A stretch of DNA of 64,000 nucleotides from Anaerohalosphaeraceae bacterium. GTDB lineage: Bacteria > Planctomycetota > Phycisphaerae > Sedimentisphaerales > UBA12454. Position 1 is the first letter of the stretch, and the number at the start of each line of letters is the position of its first letter. The notes below the pieces were generated by a model. The model ran no database searches. It saw nothing but the letters and a program-made list of their open reading frames with translations, and was not told the DNA's origin. The translations under genes and the position numbers were made by a program. Below are positions 52,249 through 62,852 of the stretch, in pieces. The DNA is taken from assembly GCA_021108375.1 (NCBI GenBank), contig JAIORA010000012.1, positions 62,001-126,000 of the forward strand. The letters run 5' to 3'.

Positions 52249-53802
52249 ATGAAACCGGCAATTTTACTTTACAACCCCCCGGCGACGGCCGACGAAAAAA
52301 AGTGGGTTCGCCCATTACCACTGAATTTACTAAGTATTTGTTCAATAGTAAACCAGGAAGAATTTGATATTTCCATCGTCCAGGAAATGCCAAACAAAGC
52401 CTACGAAAATTTTAAACCAAATTTGGACAATGCGATTTGTCTGGGGATTTCCTGTATGACAGGGACCCAAATACGCAATGCCCTTATGCTCGCGAAAAAG
52501 ATAAAAAAAACAAATCCAGGCATTACGATTATATGGGGAGGATACCACCCAACCGCAACTCCGGAACAAACTCTGCAAAACGAAATGGTGGACATTATTG
52601 TTAGGGGGTACGGAGAAATAGCGTTTTCTGAACTTATCGAACGATTAGCAAACAAACAAAACTACGAAGATATTCAGGGGATTTCTTACAAAAAAAACGG
52701 GACAACAATAAACAATCCTTGCGGCCCAATTCCAAATTTAAACGATTTGCCACCATTGCCATATAATCTTATTGATGTGGAACAATTTTTTGCAGAGTGC
52801 GGCGACAGAACCCTGCATTATATATCAAGTCGTGGCTGTCCGCATAAGTGCGGATTCTGTGCTGATTATGTAATATACAAAAGAAAATGGAATGCTTTGT
52901 CCGCAGAGAGAGTTCTTGCAGACCTCGAAGAGCTGAAAAAGAAATATAATTACGACTCAGTTAGATTTTACGATTCAAATTTATTCGTAAATGAAAAAAG
53001 AATTAACGAGATTTGTAAAGGAGTTATTGAAAAAAAATTAAATTTTAAATGGCTTAAATGTAATGGTGATGCGTTCGGTCTGGCTCGATATAGCCCAGAT
53101 ACTTTGCAATTGATGAACAGAGCCGGCGTAACCAATATATTATTAGGGGTAGAATCTGGACACCAGCCGGCATTGGACTGTATCCAAAAAACCGCTAAAA
53201 TCAAAGACAACTTTGAAACCGCACGCCTCCTGCATAAAAACAACATTAGCATTGGCTTTTCCTTTATGTTTGGATTTCCGTATAATTTGTCAGGCAAAGA
53301 CTTAGAGAAAGAGCACAAAAAAGAAATCACTTCGACTATGAAAACAATCGCTATGTTCAGCGAGGATTATTTGAGCGGCGATTATTATTTATTTTTTTTG
53401 TTTACGCCATATCCGGGCGTTCGATTGTTCCAGCGTTATAAAGAGTTGGGTTATATCCCCTCGGATTCTTTAGAAGGATGGAGTCATGTGAATCTTAACG
53501 AATCTGATTCGTGTCCCTGGGTTGCAAAAGATTTATTAAAACGTTATCATCAATGTTTGAAAATTAACTGGTTTTTTATGCACAAACTCGAGAGAAATAT
53601 CTTTTGGAAAAGAAACAATCCGTTATTGAGAAGGTATGCCAGGTATTGTTGTGAACGTTCTCGTAAAATTTTAAGAAAAAGGATTAATCGGGAACAGTTG
53701 TCTCTGCCGTTCCTTTTTAAGGTAATTAATTTTTACCTTAGAGCAAAAAGCCTTTTTTTGACGCAGGGGTACAGGGGCTTTGTAAGAAAAGTTTTTAAAT
53801 AG
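52249..53802 (+). CDS. B12-binding-domain radical SAM protein
   Basis: N-term ILLYNPPATADEKKWVRPLPLNLLSI...IWGGYHPTATPEQTL; radical SAM SSRGCPHKCGFCADYVIYKRKW. Confidence 0.9.
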   Translation: MKPAILLYNPPATADEKKWVRPLPLNLLSICSIVNQEEFDISIVQEMPNKAYENFKPNLDNAICLGISCMTGTQIRNALMLAKKIKKTNPGITIIWGGYHPTATPEQTLQNEMVDIIVRGYGEIAFSELIERLANKQNYEDIQGISYKKNGTTINNPCGPIPNLNDLPPLPYNLIDVEQFFAECGDRTLHYISSRGCPHKCGFCADYVIYKRKWNALSAERVLADLEELKKKYNYDSVRFYDSNLFVNEKRINEICKGVIEKKLNFKWLKCNGDAFGLARYSPDTLQLMNRAGVTNILLGVESGHQPALDCIQKTAKIKDNFETARLLHKNNISIGFSFMFGFPYNLSGKDLEKEHKKEITSTMKTIAMFSEDYLSGDYYLFFLFTPYPGVRLFQRYKELGYIPSDSLEGWSHVNLNESDSCPWVAKDLLKRYHQCLKINWFFMHKLERNIFWKRNNPLLRRYARYCCERSRKILRKRINREQLSLPFLFKVINFYLRAKSLFLTQGYRGFVRKVFK

Positions 53803-53833
53803 TGCAATTCACAGCCAATTTTTTTTCGTTGCT

Positions 53834-54805
53834 TCAGGATTTCCGGTGAATTTCGACCATTCGGTTTGCCCGTTCTACAACTTTCGTTCGCAGTGCCGCT
53901 GGCGATAAAATCTCTACCTGGTCGCCATAACCGAGTATCCACCACGCAATTTCCCCTATCCCATCTACCCTAAACCGCAAATCAACTGAGCCATCTTCAT
54001 TCCAGTCTGCCTGTTGTGTGCTGTGCCATTGCACCTCTGCCACATTTTGAGCAACCATCGGATAAAAACGCAGATGGATGTTATAGATTCTCCCCTCCGG
54101 TATTATTGACCACGCCTTGCCGAGATATTCGTAAACATCAAAGTCGTCGCCATCAGTAAAACACTTTCCCGAAGGCTTGATTTTTCGCAATCGTCCTAAA
54201 TTAAATGTTCTTGTGGATTTGTGCATTGCTGAGAAGCCGATAACATACCACGCGCGATTTTTATAAAGCAGATGATAAGGGTGAATGGCGGTTTCAATTT
54301 CTTTTTTCTCAAACAGCGACCCATAGCCGATTTGCAGAACCTGTTTTTTCTGTATCGCTTTTTGAATTGCGGCAAACTTTTGGTCTAACAGATTCATTGT
54401 CGCGTGTTTGTCCGCGGCGATTGTGGTTTGCTTTAATGCGGTTTGGCAGAACGCTCGCAAATGCGCAGGCAAATTATTTTCAACTTTAAGCCCGGCAAGC
54501 AGAGCTGAATTTTTAAAAGGCAAAGGCAGATGATTCCGCATTTTGTGTATTAACATTAAAAGGCTGAGAGCCTCTTGCAGATTCAAATCTAATGGCGGCA
54601 GAAAAAACGCGGGGTCAACACTATACCCTCCGTCCTTTGTGTCATATTTGTAAGGCACGCCAATTATTGCCAGTTCTTTAAGGTCGCGAAAAATTGTTCG
54701 CCGGCTCACCCCAAGAATTTTCTCAAGATCGCTCGGCGCATATTTCTGCCCGGACTGAAGTGTTGTAAGAATTTTGACAACCCTGCTGACTCTACTCTGT
54801 TTCAT
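53834..54805 (-). CDS. WYL-domain HTH transcriptional regulator (YafY-like)
   Basis: HTH_11 N-term (YAPSDLEKILGVSRRTIFRDLKEL), WYL domain LLYKNRAWYVIGFS. Confidence 0.93.
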   Translation of the reverse strand: MKQSRVSRVVKILTTLQSGQKYAPSDLEKILGVSRRTIFRDLKELAIIGVPYKYDTKDGGYSVDPAFFLPPLDLNLQEALSLLMLIHKMRNHLPLPFKNSALLAGLKVENNLPAHLRAFCQTALKQTTIAADKHATMNLLDQKFAAIQKAIQKKQVLQIGYGSLFEKKEIETAIHPYHLLYKNRAWYVIGFSAMHKSTRTFNLGRLRKIKPSGKCFTDGDDFDVYEYLGKAWSIIPEGRIYNIHLRFYPMVAQNVAEVQWHSTQQADWNEDGSVDLRFRVDGIGEIAWWILGYGDQVEILSPAALRTKVVERANRMVEIHRKS

Positions 54806-55036
54806 TGATAGCCTTGTGATTAAATCTCCATAGATTGGCAGTGTTTTCTCCGGAGAGAATTATACCACAAAACGAAGATTTGTCAAATCAAGAGTGAGTT
54901 TGTTTTAAATAATTTTGATTAGCCCGCAGGGCAGGCTTTGCGGGTCGCTGCATATTTTTCTATTTCGGTTGCATCGCTGATTAGCCCCGGCATCTTGTAT
55001 GCCGGGGTTGTTGTCATTGCGAGGCCGTTAGGCCGC

Positions 55037-55157
55037 GGCAATCTCGTTTTAGATTAACCGTTCGCACACGACTTTGTTTGTCCCGCGCCAAATAGGCAAC
55101 TGCCGCAATTTGGTGCGCGGGTCATTTCGACTGAAGCGCAGCGCAACGGAGAAATCT
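55037..55157 (+). repeat. 121-bp intergenic repeat, copy 1
   Basis: Gapless match to 61259-61379, about 5 mismatches; contains hairpin CCCGCGCCAAAT...ATTTGGTGCGCGGG. Confidence 0.9.
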
Positions 55158-55219
55158 ACGTTAGTCCCACATTTACAAATGTGGGGTTGTCGTCTTGTCC
55201 CGGCAGCAAAAAGTTTCCA

Positions 55220-55990
55220 TTAATCGAATTCTATTACAAGGCTTAGCCCAAACAAATCTAAAGCAGAGGTATGCTGCCACTCAACGTTTAAGGCAGTGCT
55301 TGCGTTGATATCGAGGGAAGTGCCAATAAATCCACCGAAGAGTTCGCCGCTGTCAATGTCGTAGGATATTTTATTGGCAACATTTTTGCGTCTTGCAAAG
55401 AACTCACCGTCAACATAATTAACGAATGCACCACCATACAGCGATATATTCTCCCTGAATTGATAATGAGGCCCCACCGCCAACTGAACTTCTACCATAC
55501 TGGTATTAGTGTCCCATCTGTTGCCGTTGATTTTGCCTTCGCTTTCGACCTCAGTCCAAAGCATCTGAAAGATACCGCCGAGTTTAAGGTTTTCGCGAGG
55601 CTGACAAAAAGTCCACTTTGTTCCGAAGCCCAAAGCATAGCCTTTATCAGGGTCGTGTATATGTACTGACGTGCCAGCGACATTATTGGTGTTCCTTGTA
55701 CTTCCGGCCCCAAGCCGTATAAAGGCTTCCCATTTATCATTGAAGCCGCGCGAAATATCAACAAATACTCCGTGTGATTTGATGCCGTCCAAAGTGAAAG
55801 CCGGCCCGCCGCCTGGTGATGAACCGTTGTCGAAGTCCAGGCTCATCTTGCTGTAGGTATAACTAATTCCGACGCTGGTTTTGCCCTTGCCCAAATTTGC
55901 TGCTGGTGGACCAAAGGGAGCGATTGCGATTGCCGGGGTGCAAAACGATACAAGTAAAATAAGTGTGAGGATTGGTAATTTACGACTCAT
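55220..55990 (-). CDS. Outer-membrane beta-barrel-like protein
   Basis: Signal peptide, alternating amphipathic strands, C-terminal aromatic/FD end (LFGLSLVIEFD). Confidence 0.7.
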   Translation of the reverse strand: MSRKLPILTLILLVSFCTPAIAIAPFGPPAANLGKGKTSVGISYTYSKMSLDFDNGSSPGGGPAFTLDGIKSHGVFVDISRGFNDKWEAFIRLGAGSTRNTNNVAGTSVHIHDPDKGYALGFGTKWTFCQPRENLKLGGIFQMLWTEVESEGKINGNRWDTNTSMVEVQLAVGPHYQFRENISLYGGAFVNYVDGEFFARRKNVANKISYDIDSGELFGGFIGTSLDINASTALNVEWQHTSALDLFGLSLVIEFD

Positions 55991-56431
55991 AAATTGTCTC
56001 CTTTCAAAATTAATACTTCGTCACATAAAACAACTTACAACCAACGATATATTAAAACTCAAAGGCAACTCAATAGTCTCTGTGTCTATGGCGGATATTG
56101 ATGTATTTTATTTCAGATGTCAAGCAATTATTTTAGAGTATTTTAAGATTTTATGTACTGGTTTAGGCCGTTATGAGGACAAGGCTGACAAAGAAGATTG
56201 CGCAGCGATATTGAAATCTCGCGAGCAAATTTGATGCCGTCAGCCGAAGCCGCAGTAGGCATAAACGGTACACTAAAAATTAAACTGCTCTTGTCTTGTC
56301 AGCATTTTTTTAATCGCACTATTTACCCATCTAAGGACGTTTAGGGGGTTTTGGGTAGTATAATCGGGATAATCGCTGTTACCCCAATTGCCCGGCAGAA
56401 GCGTCGAAATTAAAGACAGTTTATTACCGCA

Positions 56432-57631
56432 TTATTTGTTTGTCTCAGATATGGCGGATATAGCCATATCCGCGACAGCCTCTGCCGCGTTGGTATTATT
56501 GAAAGGCTGTAACAATGTGTTGAGTTCAGTGCTGAGTTTTTTCATTGCTTCAGTATCATTGAGCAGTTTTTCACACGCTTCGACAATTGGCGAAACAGAG
56601 GTGAAATATGGCATAAATTCCGGCACAAGCCCTTTGCCCGCCAGAATATTCACTAAGGAAAGGTGCGGAATTTTCACTAATCGCTTACCGATAGTTTCCC
56701 ATAGGAATTTATTTGATTGATAAACTATCGCCATTGGACACGCCGCCGCCGCTACCTGCAGCGTTGCTGACCCGCTCGCCACCAGTGCCAGGTCAACCTT
56801 TTTAGCGGTATCGAAAACCGCGTCAGTTGCGTAATTGCACCGAAGGATTTTAAGCTCGGTTTTTTTTAATGTTTTTAGAACATTTTCATCCGCTGCAACA
56901 GCGGTAAATTTTATACCTGGATGCCTGGCCTTTAATCTGCGTGCCATCTGCTGCATTGCAGGCCACAAAGTTTTTATTTCTGCCGGCCGGGAACCCGGCA
57001 TAAGAGCGATATGCGCCGACGCAATCGAGAACCCACGATAATCTTTAGGCTTGATTTTTGATGTTTCAATTTCTTCTAAAAGTGGATTGCCGACAAACCT
57101 GCAATCAACTCCCCGACTGCCGAACCATTCCGGCTCGAAAGGCAGCAGTGCCGCCAGTGGTGCGGTACACAGGCGTTTAAGTTTTCTAATTCGCCACGGT
57201 GCCCACGCCCACAATTGCGGAGCGACATAAAACATTGTCTTTACATTACTTTTAGCTGCCGCTTTTGCGATATGAAAATTAAATGCCGGCGAATCGCACA
57301 CGATTACGAGGTCAACTTTGTTGTTCTCGAAATATCGCCTCGCTTTTTTGAAGACTTTTAGGAAGAAGAAAATTTTCAGAAGGGCCTTATAGTGCATCGC
57401 GGCCTTTTGGGTAGTGTTGACGATAATTTCACAACCAGCTCGTGCCATATTCTCGCCACCGAGTCCGACAAATTCGATGTCGGGGTTTTTCTGTTTCAGC
57501 ACTGAGATAAGTTTTGCGCAGAGCCTGTCTCCGCTGGTCTCAGCGGCACTTAGAAACACGCGACACTTTTTGCTGTTATTCTCATCAGAAATCATAAGCT
57601 CTTTACTAACCGAAAGTTCCAAAAATCTCAA
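56432..57631 (-). CDS. lpxB: Lipid-A-disaccharide synthase
   Basis: VFLSAAETSGDRLCAKLISVLKQ; YVAPQLWAWAPWRIRKLKR; LMPGSRPAEIKTLWP; ASGSATLQVAA. Confidence 0.95.
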   Translation of the reverse strand: MRFLELSVSKELMISDENNSKKCRVFLSAAETSGDRLCAKLISVLKQKNPDIEFVGLGGENMARAGCEIIVNTTQKAAMHYKALLKIFFFLKVFKKARRYFENNKVDLVIVCDSPAFNFHIAKAAAKSNVKTMFYVAPQLWAWAPWRIRKLKRLCTAPLAALLPFEPEWFGSRGVDCRFVGNPLLEEIETSKIKPKDYRGFSIASAHIALMPGSRPAEIKTLWPAMQQMARRLKARHPGIKFTAVAADENVLKTLKKTELKILRCNYATDAVFDTAKKVDLALVASGSATLQVAAAACPMAIVYQSNKFLWETIGKRLVKIPHLSLVNILAGKGLVPEFMPYFTSVSPIVEACEKLLNDTEAMKKLSTELNTLLQPFNNTNAAEAVADMAISAISETNK

Positions 57632-57853
57632 GTAAAATCACATTGCATCGCCGTTTAAGACACACCTGCCTGTATGACAGGCCAGCCCGGACAAACTGCT
57701 GTTTTGCCATAGTCGCCGACAAAATCGCCTTTAGCATTAACTCCTTATTTAAAAAGACGTTATGCTTTTATGTTTCACTTGTCCCTCCAATGGCACATAA
57801 TTTGCAACAATGTATGTATTCTGATTTTGAAATAAAACAGCAGAGCTATAAAT

Positions 57854-58249
57854 ATGGTTTTAAACGGCGTTAACGTACTTATAAACAATACTTCCAGCGA
57901 TTGGCTCAAGACTTTAAAGGATATATTGCGGACTCGCTCGGTCGAGCTTGTCCCTGCCAATCGCCCGTGCGATGCGCTCGAAATTATTGAAAGCCAACCA
58001 ATCCACACCGCGATTTTGGATACCGATAGCCGTTTTAGTAACGGCTTGAGCATTATAAAGGTGATAAGAACAAAAGCACCGACTTTGCCTTGCATATTGC
58101 TTAGCAGTCAAAGCGAACAGGCAATGCTGACAGATGCTCTTTCGCTGAACGTTTTCAGCGTGGTTTCTCGGCCGATAGACCCGGTCGTCTTACAGAACCA
58201 ACTGCACCGTATATTTGTTAAGAGGTATAACTGCGAAATTTTCGCTTAA
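57854..58249 (+). CDS. Single-domain response-regulator-like receiver protein
   Basis: 131 aa; HTAILDTDSRFSNGLSIIKVIR..LPCILLSSQ...VVSRPIDPVVL resembles a REC domain. Confidence 0.75.
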   Translation: MVLNGVNVLINNTSSDWLKTLKDILRTRSVELVPANRPCDALEIIESQPIHTAILDTDSRFSNGLSIIKVIRTKAPTLPCILLSSQSEQAMLTDALSLNVFSVVSRPIDPVVLQNQLHRIFVKRYNCEIFA

Positions 58250-58266
58250 AAAAATGGTTAATAGTA

Positions 58267-58290
58267 GCCGAGCAGCGGAAGCTGCCGAAT
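58267..58290 (+). repeat. GCCGAG-GNRA hairpin element upstream of groES
   Basis: gccgagCAGCGGAAGCTGccgaat: 4-bp stem + GGAA loop. Confidence 0.75.
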
Positions 58291-58409
58291 AAATTTTTGT
58301 CATTCCCGCGAAAGCGGGAATCCAGTTGTTTACATCTGGTTAAAATATTAGAAAAACTAAAAAAATTATTAACAATAGTAGAAATTTCTCGAAAGGAGAG
58401 AAAGTAAAA

Positions 58410-58697
58410 ATGAAAATCAAACCATTAGCCGACAAAGTACTCGTTGAACGCACTCAGGCAGAGGCAGTAACCACAGGCGGTATCGTCTTGCCGGAATCAG
58501 CCAAGGAAAAACCGCAAAGAGGCACTATCATTAGTGTTGGCCCGGGCAAACTGCTCGATGATGGCTCACGAAGCAAATTACAGGTCAAAAAAGGCGACCA
58601 GGTTCTCTTCACAAGCTATGCCGGCACAGATGTCAAAATCGATGCCAACGAGTATATGATTATGGACGAGTCCGACATTATGGCCGTAATCGAATAA
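58410..58697 (+). CDS. groES: Co-chaperonin GroES
   Basis: [40 protein letters not shown]. Confidence 0.97.
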   Translation: MKIKPLADKVLVERTQAEAVTTGGIVLPESAKEKPQRGTIISVGPGKLLDDGSRSKLQVKKGDQVLFTSYAGTDVKIDANEYMIMDESDIMAVIE

Positions 58698-58716
58698 AGC
58701 TCAAATGGCAAACAAT

Positions 58717-58742
58717 AACCGAGCAGCGGAAGCTGCCGGATA
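58717..58742 (+). repeat. GCCGAG-GNRA hairpin element in the groES-groEL intercistronic gap
   Basis: aaccgagCAGCGGAAGCTGccggata. Confidence 0.75.
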
Positions 58743-58777
58743 AAAATTTAGAATAAACATTTTGACAGGAGTTTGAA

Positions 58778-60403
58778 ATGGTAGCAAAAAAAATAGCCTT
58801 TAACACCGAAGCACGCAACACGATTCGCCTCGGTGTCGAAAAACTGGCAAAAGCGGTTAAGGTAACGCTTGGCCCGTGTGGCAGAAACGTAATTCTTGAA
58901 AAATCGTTCGGCTCACCAACTGTTACAAAAGATGGCGTTTCCGTCGCTAAAGAAATCGAGTTGGAAGATGCCTATGAGAATATGGGCGCACAGATGGTTA
59001 AAGAAGTCGCAAGCAAAACAAGCTCAGTCGCCGGCGATGGAACAACCACAGCTACGATATTGGCCGAGGCAATTTTCTGCGAAGGTCTCAAAAATATCAC
59101 TGCTGGCGCAAACCCGATGCAGGTAAAACGCGGCATTGATAAAGCCGTTATGAAAATTACTGAAGAGCTTGAAAAAATGAGCATTGCGGTTGATTCCAGC
59201 AAGCAGATTCAGCAGGTCGCAACTTGTTCAGCAAATCAGGATGCTGAAATAGGCAAAACAATGGCCGCCGCAATGGACAAAGTCGGCAAAGACGGCGTAA
59301 TTACCGTCGAAGAAGGCCAAAGCCTTGAAACAACAGTCGATTTGGTCGAAGGTATGCAATTCGACAAAGGTTATCTTAGCCCACATTTTGTCAATCACCT
59401 CGACGATATGACAGTCGTTCTTGAGAAGCCTTATATTCTTGTACACGAAAAGAAAATCAGCTCAATCAAATCGCTCATCCCGATTTTGGAAAAAGTTTCC
59501 AAACAGGGCAGGCCTTTGTTGATTATTGCAGAGGACGTTGAAGGCGAAGCACTTGCCACTCTTGTAGTCAACAAGCTGCGAGGCGTACTGCAAATTGCCG
59601 CCGTCAAAGCTCCCGGTTTTGGTGACAGACGCAAGGCAATGCTCGGCGATATTGGCGTTCTCGTAAATGCCGAACCTGTTTTTGAGGACCTCGGTATGGA
59701 CATCGAAAATATTGAGCTTGCTCAGCTCGGACAGGCAAAGAGGGTTACCATCGACAAGGACAACACAACAATCGTCGAAGGCGCAGGCTCAACCGCTGAC
59801 ATCAAAGGAAGAATTGAGCAGATTAAAAATGAAATCAACGCGACCACCAGCGACTATGATATTGAAAAATTGCAGGAGCGTTTAGCTAAACTCTCAGGCG
59901 GCGTTGCTCAGATTAACGTTGGTGCTGCAACCGAAGCTGAAATGAAAGAGAAAAAAGCACGCGTTGAAGACGCTCTCCACGCTTGTCGCGCAGCTGTTGA
60001 AGAAGGCATCCTTCCTGGCGGCGGAATCGCGGTACTGCGAACTCTCAAGGCTCTTGACAAAGTTAAAGTTGCCGGCGATGAAAAAATTGGTGTTGATATT
60101 GTTAAAAGAGCTGTCTTTGCTCCAATCAAACAGATTGCTCAAAACGCCGGCCTTGATGGCTCCATCGTTGCTCAGAAAGTTATTGAAACAAACGAAGCCA
60201 ATTTTGGCTACGATGCTATGGCAAAATGTTATGGCAATATGATTGATTTTGGCGTTATCGTTCCGACAAAGGTCGAAAGAATCGCTCTGCAAAACGGTGC
60301 TTCAATTGCCTCGTTCTTGCTTACAACCGATGCGGTAGTAAGCGAGATACCGGAAAAGAAAGCCCCCGCCCCCGCAATGCCGCAAGGTGGCGGAATGTAT
60401 TAA
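58778..60403 (+). CDS. groEL: Chaperonin GroEL
   Basis: [37 protein letters not shown]-term [13 protein letters not shown]. Confidence 0.98.
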   Translation: MVAKKIAFNTEARNTIRLGVEKLAKAVKVTLGPCGRNVILEKSFGSPTVTKDGVSVAKEIELEDAYENMGAQMVKEVASKTSSVAGDGTTTATILAEAIFCEGLKNITAGANPMQVKRGIDKAVMKITEELEKMSIAVDSSKQIQQVATCSANQDAEIGKTMAAAMDKVGKDGVITVEEGQSLETTVDLVEGMQFDKGYLSPHFVNHLDDMTVVLEKPYILVHEKKISSIKSLIPILEKVSKQGRPLLIIAEDVEGEALATLVVNKLRGVLQIAAVKAPGFGDRRKAMLGDIGVLVNAEPVFEDLGMDIENIELAQLGQAKRVTIDKDNTTIVEGAGSTADIKGRIEQIKNEINATTSDYDIEKLQERLAKLSGGVAQINVGAATEAEMKEKKARVEDALHACRAAVEEGILPGGGIAVLRTLKALDKVKVAGDEKIGVDIVKRAVFAPIKQIAQNAGLDGSIVAQKVIETNEANFGYDAMAKCYGNMIDFGVIVPTKVERIALQNGASIASFLLTTDAVVSEIPEKKAPAPAMPQGGGMY

Positions 60404-60451
60404 AAAGTTTTAGAAGTCGTCCCGATTCATCGGGAGAGAAATTTAAGTTAG

Positions 60452-60471
60452 CCCCCTGATTTATCAGGGGG
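60452..60471 (+). terminator. Hairpin CCCCCTGATTTATCAGGGGG after groEL (TTAGCCCC-family member, possible terminator)
   Basis: Perfect inverted repeat, 49 nt after the groEL stop; weak T tract (ctttctgtt). Confidence 0.5.
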
Positions 60472-60742
60472 CTTTCTGTTACTGCTGTTTCCATCGCCAT
60501 AAAAGCCGAGCAACGTAAGTCGCCGGAATAATTAGCCCCCGAATTACAATTCGGGGGTTGTTTCACGAATTGATTATCCCGTATTTACCGTAGGGGCGAT
60601 TCGCGAATCGCCCCCTTGTCATACCCGCGAAAGCGGGTATCCATATTCTATCTACTGCATTCTATCTTTTTAAAAAAAATCTGCGTAATCAGCGTTTAAA
60701 TAATTTGATTCTATTTGCTGTTTAAGGTACTCTGTAACAGAT

Positions 60743-61033
60743 ATGTTTTTCAAATACTATAACAATTCGTTGAACCAGATGTCTCGCGGTTTTGCCAAGG
60801 GTCTTTTCGTAATTGGCTTGCTGCTGGCGGGTTTCGGCGTGCTGGTATATATATTGAAAGAAGTGCTGGCAGTTATTGCCGCTGCGATATTTATGGTGGT
60901 AGGTTTCTTTTGCTGTGTAAATGCCATTCGGATATACATACTGAGCCGAAAACTCAACAACGCTTCCGACCCGAACGACGACCACAGGGAAAACGTCCGT
61001 GTCCGTATCGATACCGATGCCGACGTTTTTTAG
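60743..61033 (+). CDS. Small two-TM membrane protein
   Basis: 96 aa, GLFVIGLLLAGFGVLVYILKEVLAVIAAAIFMVVGFFCCV. Confidence 0.65.
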   Translation: MFFKYYNNSLNQMSRGFAKGLFVIGLLLAGFGVLVYILKEVLAVIAAAIFMVVGFFCCVNAIRIYILSRKLNNASDPNDDHRENVRVRIDTDADVF

Positions 61034-61070
61034 ATTCACATTACCATTTCACGTTTGCATATTTTTCTAT

Positions 61071-61097
61071 CCCGCCCCCGCCCCCGCCCCCGCCCCC
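61071..61097 (+). repeat. (GCCCCC)n hexanucleotide tract
   Basis: cccgcccccgcccccgcccccgccccc. Confidence 0.95.
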
Positions 61098-61258
61098 ATC
61101 GCCATTTAGCCCCCTGATTCATCAGGGGGTTGTTGTTTAGTTAGCCCCCGATTTGTAAATCGGGGGTTCTTTTACGTATTGTTTATCCTTTTCCCATCGT
61201 ATAGAAGCCGAGCCGCGGAAGCGGCCGGATAGGGTTGTTGTCATTGCGAGCGTAGCGT

Positions 61259-61379
61259 GGCAATCTCGTTTTAGATTAACCGTTCGCACACGACTTTGCT
61301 TGTCCCGCACCAAATAGGCAACTGCCGTAATTTGGTGCGCGGGTCATTTCGACTGAAGCGCAGCGTAATGGAGAAATCT
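61259..61379 (+). repeat. 121-bp intergenic repeat, copy 2
   Basis: See 55037-55157. Confidence 0.9.
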
Positions 61380-61407
61380 CAACCACTCCACTTAATAACT
61401 AAAACAA

Positions 61408-61437
61408 AAAAAGGCCGGCTATTAACCGACCTTTTTA
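61408..61437 (-). terminator. Intrinsic terminator downstream of the 61460 gene
   Basis: aaaaaaaggccggctattaaccgacctttttat imperfect inverted repeat with flanking A/T runs. Confidence 0.6.
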
Positions 61438-61459
61438 TTTATACCTAAACTTTTAAAAC

Positions 61460-62083
61460 TTATCGTTTTTTCCTGAGAAGCAATCCGCCAAGACCAAGCA
61501 AACAAAGTGTTGCCGGCTCAGGAACGCACTTGGTGTCGATGACAACCTGGTCAACATAAGCTGGGTATTGGGAGAACTTCAAACCAATCTCCTCCCATTC
61601 TGGATTCGGGTAAATAATAATGTCGAACGCATCGGTAACCCAGCCGTCCTCGTGTGCATAGCTTTCGACTGGTGTTATATCATAACGTGTGTCGGGCGTT
61701 CCGTCGGTCGTTATGTCAACCGCTATCGGGAAGCCATATAGCGCATCATCAAAATATGTAATCTGGATGCGTATCCACTTTTCGGGGTTGTTATTGTTGT
61801 AATTGTCCAGCCAGAACGAAAGTTCATCGTCTAGCCCGACCTCCACTACATCGTCTCGTCCCTGAAATTCCTCCAACAACATTCCGTAACTCGCAATAGG
61901 CTCAGTAAGCGTAGCTGGGTTGCACACCCACCAATCTGGCTTACCGCTCATACCATAATCCCAGGTATCCCATTCTGCCGTTAAGGTATTCTCTGTACTT
62001 CGCCAGATGGGCGAAAGAACATCATCTGCCATCACCGCTCCTGTTACCATCAAAACTGCTAACAACACTACTAACTTTTTCAT
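61460..62083 (-). CDS. PEP-CTERM sorting domain protein
   Basis: Signal peptide; C-term CVPEPATLCLLGLGGLLLRKKR. Confidence 0.9.
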   Translation of the reverse strand: MKKLVVLLAVLMVTGAVMADDVLSPIWRSTENTLTAEWDTWDYGMSGKPDWWVCNPATLTEPIASYGMLLEEFQGRDDVVEVGLDDELSFWLDNYNNNNPEKWIRIQITYFDDALYGFPIAVDITTDGTPDTRYDITPVESYAHEDGWVTDAFDIIIYPNPEWEEIGLKFSQYPAYVDQVVIDTKCVPEPATLCLLGLGGLLLRKKR

Positions 62084-62159
62084 TTTACTACCTCCTTCAA
62101 TAAACTGTGGAGTTTAAAAAGCCTCCTGAACAGACAGGGGGCATTGTTACTGTAACTGA

Positions 62160-62852
62160 TTACACTTTCCTTTTCCTCCTAACCAGCAATTCGCCAAGCC
62201 CAAGCAGACAAATCGTCATCGGCTCCGGCACACAGGTAACTGCGATGTCGGCTGTCATCCAGCCGTCAATAATTCCGTCGCCTCCGCCGGATGCGTTATC
62301 TTCACACGTAAGATAAGTATTGAGCACATATATATCAGCCGGGTAAGCCGGGTCGGCGGATAAACTAAAATTGGCATGCGCATTAGGGCCAAAGTTGCCG
62401 CTCGGATAGTCGCCATCAACATCGACATCATAGCTCGCTAAAAAATGCAAAACGTAAATGTCATATGTTACGGTTATCGGAATATCGTTTGTCGGCCCCC
62501 ACGACGTTGATGGTCCCGGCGATGGAAAGTTGCCGAGATACTCGTTATCCAAAGTTTCGGTACTATCCCAGATGCCGTCTTTGTCAAAATCGAGGGATAC
62601 TGTACCGCTGGCATACACATCCCACGAACCGCCCGCAGGAGGAATGTCTAAATCGTATGTACCCGTTACGTTGTCAATCGTCAAGTAATCAGGCCCACCA
62701 GTTGCTACTCCCGGATTGCCACCCGTGGAAAAACCGGTAAGACTGAAATCTGCCTGGCCAATGTTGAAAACAGAAACATAGCTTGCCTCTGCCGCACTGC
62801 TAATTGCCAACACCACTCCAACTACTGCGCAAATTGTAATCAACTTTCTCAT
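62160..62852 (-). CDS. PEP-CTERM sorting domain protein
   Basis: Signal peptide; C-term CVPEPMTICLLGLGELLVRRKRKV. Confidence 0.9.
   Translation of the reverse strand: MRKLITICAVVGVVLAISSAAEASYVSVFNIGQADFSLTGFSTGGNPGVATGGPDYLTIDNVTGTYDLDIPPAGGSWDVYASGTVSLDFDKDGIWDSTETLDNEYLGNFPSPGPSTSWGPTNDIPITVTYDIYVLHFLASYDVDVDGDYPSGNFGPNAHANFSLSADPAYPADIYVLNTYLTCEDNASGGGDGIIDGWMTADIAVTCVPEPMTICLLGLGELLVRRKRKV

Noticed and set aside
58250-58409. CIRCE element upstream of groES
   Set aside because: No TTAGCACTC-N9-GAGTGCTAA-like inverted repeat found.
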